DNA of 64,000 nucleotides from Hippophae tibetana (taxonomy: Eukaryota; Streptophyta; Magnoliopsida; Rosales; Elaeagnaceae). This document shows positions 61,239 through 64,000 of the stretch, piece after piece; position 1 is the stretch's first letter, and every line of letters starts with the position of its first letter. The position numbers and the translations under genes were made by a program. The notes beneath the pieces were generated by a model that was given only the letters and a program-made list of their open reading frames with translations, searched no databases and was not told the DNA's origin. Where the stretch lies: assembly GCA_037013495.1 (NCBI GenBank), contig CM072802.1, forward strand, positions 64,818,983-64,882,982, written 5' to 3'.

Positions 61239-64000
61239 GATCAAATATTATTCCAAACACGTGTGAAAAAAATCGCCCAAATAATCCATCATTTGACACG
61301 AGTTTGCCCACGGGGTGTTAGACATGCAAATCAATGCCCCCCACAGTGGCACCCGAAACCGAGCATTCCTTGTCATCTTCTGATTTTTACCGTGCCAAAC
61401 CTGATATTTTGTGAGCAATAAATCATAGAGGATGAAAGGAATTGCGTCCAACAAGAACCGACAACTTTGGACGAATATTCTATTTTGCATGATTTTCCGA
61501 GACTTCAAAAAATCAGAAAAAATACTTCTTGTGTCCATAAGATTATGAAACTCTCCATTATGTGATCAAATATTATTCCAAACACGTGTGAAAAAAATCG
61601 CCCAAAAATTCCATCATTTGACACGAGTTTGCCCACGGCGTGTTAGACATGCCTGTCATTCCCCCCACAGTGGCACCCGAAACCGAGCATTCCTTGTCAT
61701 CTTCGTATTTTTCCCGTGCCAAACCTGATATTAATTGAGCAATAAATCGTAGAGGATGAAAGGAATTGCGTCCAATAAGAACAGACAACTTTGGACGAAT
61801 ATTGTATTTTCCATGATTGTCCGAGAGTTCAAAAAATCACAAAAAATACTTCCAGTGTCCATAAGATTATGAAACTCTCCTTTATGTGATCAAATATTAT
61901 TCCAAACACGTGTGAAAAAAATTTCCCAAGAATTCCATCGTTTGACACGAATTTGCCGATGGGGTGTTAGACATGCCTATCAATGCCCGACACAGTGGCA
62001 CCCGAAACCGAGCATTCCTTGTCATCTTCGTATTTTTACCGTGCCAAACCTGATATTTTGTTAGAAATAAATCATAGAGGATGAAAGGAATTGCGTCCAA
62101 CAAGAACCGACAACTTTGGACGAATATTCTATTTTTCATGATTTTCCGAGACTTCAAAAAATCAGAAAAAATACTTCTTGTGTCCATAAGATTATGAAAC
62201 TCTCCATTCGGTGATCAAATATTATTCCAAACACGTGTGAAAAAAATCGCCCAAATAATCCATCATTTGACACGAGTTTGCCCACGGGGTGTTAGACATC
62301 CAAATCAATACCCCCCACAGTGGCACCCGAAACCGAGCATTCCTTGTCATCTTCGTATTTTTACCGTGCCAAACCTAATATTTTGTGAGGAATAAATCAT
62401 AGAGGATGAAAGAAATTGCATCCAATAAGAACCGACAACTTTGGACGAATATTGTATTTTTCATGATTGTCCGAGAGTTCAAAAAATCACAAAAAATACT
62501 TCCTGTGTCCATAAGATTATGAAACTCTCCTTTATGTGATCAAATATTATTCCAAACACGTGTGAAAAAAATCGCCCAAGAATTCAATCGTTTGACACGA
62601 ATTTGCCGACGGGGTGTTAGACATGCCTATCAATGCTCCCGACAGTGGCACCCGAAACCGAGCATTCCTTGTCATCTTCGTATTTTTACCGTGCCAAACC
62701 TGATATTTTTTGAGCAATAAATCGTAGAGGATGAAAGGAATTGCGTCCAATAAGAACCGACAACTCTGGACGAATATTCTATTTTTCATGATTTTCCGAG
62801 AGTTCAAAAATCACAAAAAATAATTCCTGTGTCCATAAGATTATGAAACTCTCCATTCTTTGCCCACGGCGTGTTAGACATGCCTGTCATTCCCCCCACA
62901 GTGGCACCCGAAACCGAGCATTCCTTGTCATCTTCGTATTTTTACCGTGCCAAACCTGATATTTTTTGAGCAATAAATCGTAGAGGATGAAAGGAATTGC
63001 GTCCAATAAGAACAGACAACTTTGGACGAATATTGTATTTTCCATGATTGTCCGAGAGTTCAAAAAATCACAAAAAATACTTCCAGTGTCCATAAGATTA
63101 TGAAACTCTCCTTTATGTGATCAAATATTATTCCAAACACGTGTGAAAAAAATCGTCCAAGAATTCCATCGTTTGACACGAATTTGCCGATGGGGTGTTA
63201 GACATGCCTATCAATGCCCGACACAGTGGCACCCGAAACCGAGCATTCCTTGTCATCTTCGTATTTTTACCGTGCCAAACCTGATATTTTGTGAGCAATA
63301 AATAATAGAGGATGAAAGGAATTGCGTCCAACAAGAACCGACAACTTTGGACGAATATTGTATTTTTCATGATTGTCCGAGAGTTCAAAAAATTACAAAA
63401 AATACTTCCTGTGTCCATAAGATTATGAAACTCTCCATTCTGTGATCAAATATTATTCCAAACACGTGTGAAAAAAATCGCCCAAATAATCCATCATTTG
63501 ACACGAGTTTGCCCACGGGGTGTTAGACATCCAAATCAATACCCCCCACAGTGGCACCCGAAACCGAGCATTCCTTGTCATCTTCGTATTTTTACCGTGC
63601 CAAACCTAATATTTTGTGAGGAATAAATCATAGAGGATGAAAGAAATTGCATCCAATAAGAACCGACAACTTTGGACGAATATTGTATTTTTCATGATTG
63701 TCCGAGAGTTCAAAAAATCACAAAAAATACTTCCTGTGTCCATAAGATTATGAAACTCTCCTTTATGTGATCAAATATTATTCCAAACACGTGTGAAAAA
63801 AATCGCCCAAGAATTCAATCGTTTGACACGAATTTGCCGACGGGGTGTTAGACATGCCTATTAATGCCCCACACAGTGGCACCCGAAACTGAGCATTCAT
63901 TGTCATCTTCATATTTTTACCGTGCCAAACCTGATATTTTGTGAGAAATAAATCATAGAGGATGAAAGGAATTGCGTCCAACAAGAACCGACAACTTTGG
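61239..64000. repeat. Mixed 1,231-bp units at the right end
   Basis: Units at 61239 (aA), 61564 (dC), 61888 (gD), 62213 (AAATAATCC, ACATCCAAATC), 62538 (GCTCCCGACAG with C then E-like right half), 62860 (truncated dC), 63119 (gB), 63444 and 63769 (cut by the window end). Monomers 62213 and 63444 share the rare ACATCCAAATCAATACC and GAAATTGCATCCAATAAG marks at 1,231-bp spacing. TGATATTAATTGAGC near 61730 is private. Confidence 0.8.
62860..63118. repeat. Truncated monomer T14
   Basis: Same junction with GCGTG and a C right half carrying TTCCAGTGTCC, followed by a full g monomer. Confidence 0.86.

Larger units (their letters stand above)
1..64000. repeat. 325-bp satellite DNA array, whole window
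   Basis: The sequence repeats every 323-327 bp from end to end, always in the same orientation, with no interrupting sequence. I located 186 copies of the register motif GATCAAATATTATT (or close variants) and 14 monomers lacking it through a shared deletion, giving 200 monomer starts. A hand count on one consensus monomer gives about 39% GC and 13 CpG, close to the number expected from its base composition. Arrays of this kind are typical of centromeric and pericentromeric heterochromatin in plants and many animals; two nucleosomes would cover one monomer. The host and chromosome site are not shown by the sequence. Monomer lengths close to 325 bp are known in some plant satellites, but I do not recognise this family by sequence. 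Confidence 0.98.

Noticed and set aside
186-63984. Recurring minus-strand reading frames of 61-129 residues, often 96, with a hydrophobic FLLDAIPFILYDLLL stretch, as a possible multicopy gene family.
   Set aside because: They are one frame of the satellite. The 325-bp period is not a multiple of three, so the frame closes in the next monomer. Changes between classes are largely amino-acid changing, many monomers lack the frame, single-base slippage opens and closes it, and no spacing or signals of genes are present.
1-64000. CRISPR array, because of regular repeats.
   Set aside because: The repeat is contiguous, 325 bp long, with no unique spacers and no associated genes.
1-64000. Ribosomal or other tandem RNA gene cluster.
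   Set aside because: No rRNA, tRNA or 5S-like conserved sequence or internal promoter boxes were recognised in the monomer.
1-64000. Insertions of transposons or virus-derived elements in the satellite.
   Set aside because: The monomer register is continuous from start to end; all spacing shifts are explained by the 67-bp and 27-bp deletions and one- to three-base changes.
1-64000. Origin of the 325-bp monomer as a duplicated half of about 162 bp.
   Set aside because: Aligning the two halves by eye gave only short chance-like matches (such as TTTGACACGAAT with TTTGGACGAAT). A proper self-alignment might find more, but I cannot support it.
1-64000. Firm statement that this is an active centromere of a named species.
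   Set aside because: Array form and HORs are suggestive only; centromere function needs centromeric-histone data, and I do not recognise the satellite family.

Overview
The whole window is one uninterrupted eukaryotic satellite-DNA array. I see no gene, RNA gene, transposon or unique sequence. Using the motif GATCAAATATTATT as a register mark, I count 186 full-register monomers of 323-327 bp (one of 297 bp) and 14 truncated monomers of about 257 bp, 200 monomer starts in all. All are head to tail in one orientation, and the array runs off both ends. The host cannot be named from this. A long array of a 325-bp, 39% GC monomer, with CpG-type decay, CAAAA tracts and nested higher-order repeats (HORs), best suits a centromeric or pericentromeric satellite of a flowering plant. 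That is an inference; an animal with DNA methylation is not excluded.

Each monomer has a variable left module (offsets about 1-105 from the mark), a nearly invariant core (about 106-140) and a variable right module (about 141-325). I recognise about ten left types (a-j) and about ten right types (A-H, K, M, N, P, Q), defined in the consensus entry at 17050-17374. The array is built by shuffling these halves, because the same left type occurs with different right types and the switch usually lies in or near the core.

Layout. 1-2777: diverged monomers with no clear HOR. 2778-6026: monomer strings shared with later blocks. 6027-13158: two copies of a 3,566-bp 11-mer. 13159-24162: a 1,622-bp pentamer (dC-gD-cB-bC-cB) with an internal burst of a 649-bp dimer. 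24163-28888: a 2,849-bp 9-mer and a shortened second copy; truncated monomers first appear here. 28889-44377: a 14-mer of 4,406 bp in two nearly identical copies, flanked by rearranged relatives. 44378-49682: a 2,457-bp unit. 49683-58780: a 1,950-bp hexamer, nearly four copies plus shortened forerunners. 58781-64000: short mixed units of 581 and 1,231 bp.

The main interest is how the array evolves: nested local amplifications, one 67-bp deletion allele spread to 14 sites, half-monomer chimeras, a bounded conversion-like tract, and loss of CpG sites. Recurrent sequence elements that could bind protein or fold are an ACACGTGT palindrome, a 7-bp-stem dyad and two A-tracts in helical phase. The short reading frames that recur on the minus strand are judged to be by-products of the repeat.
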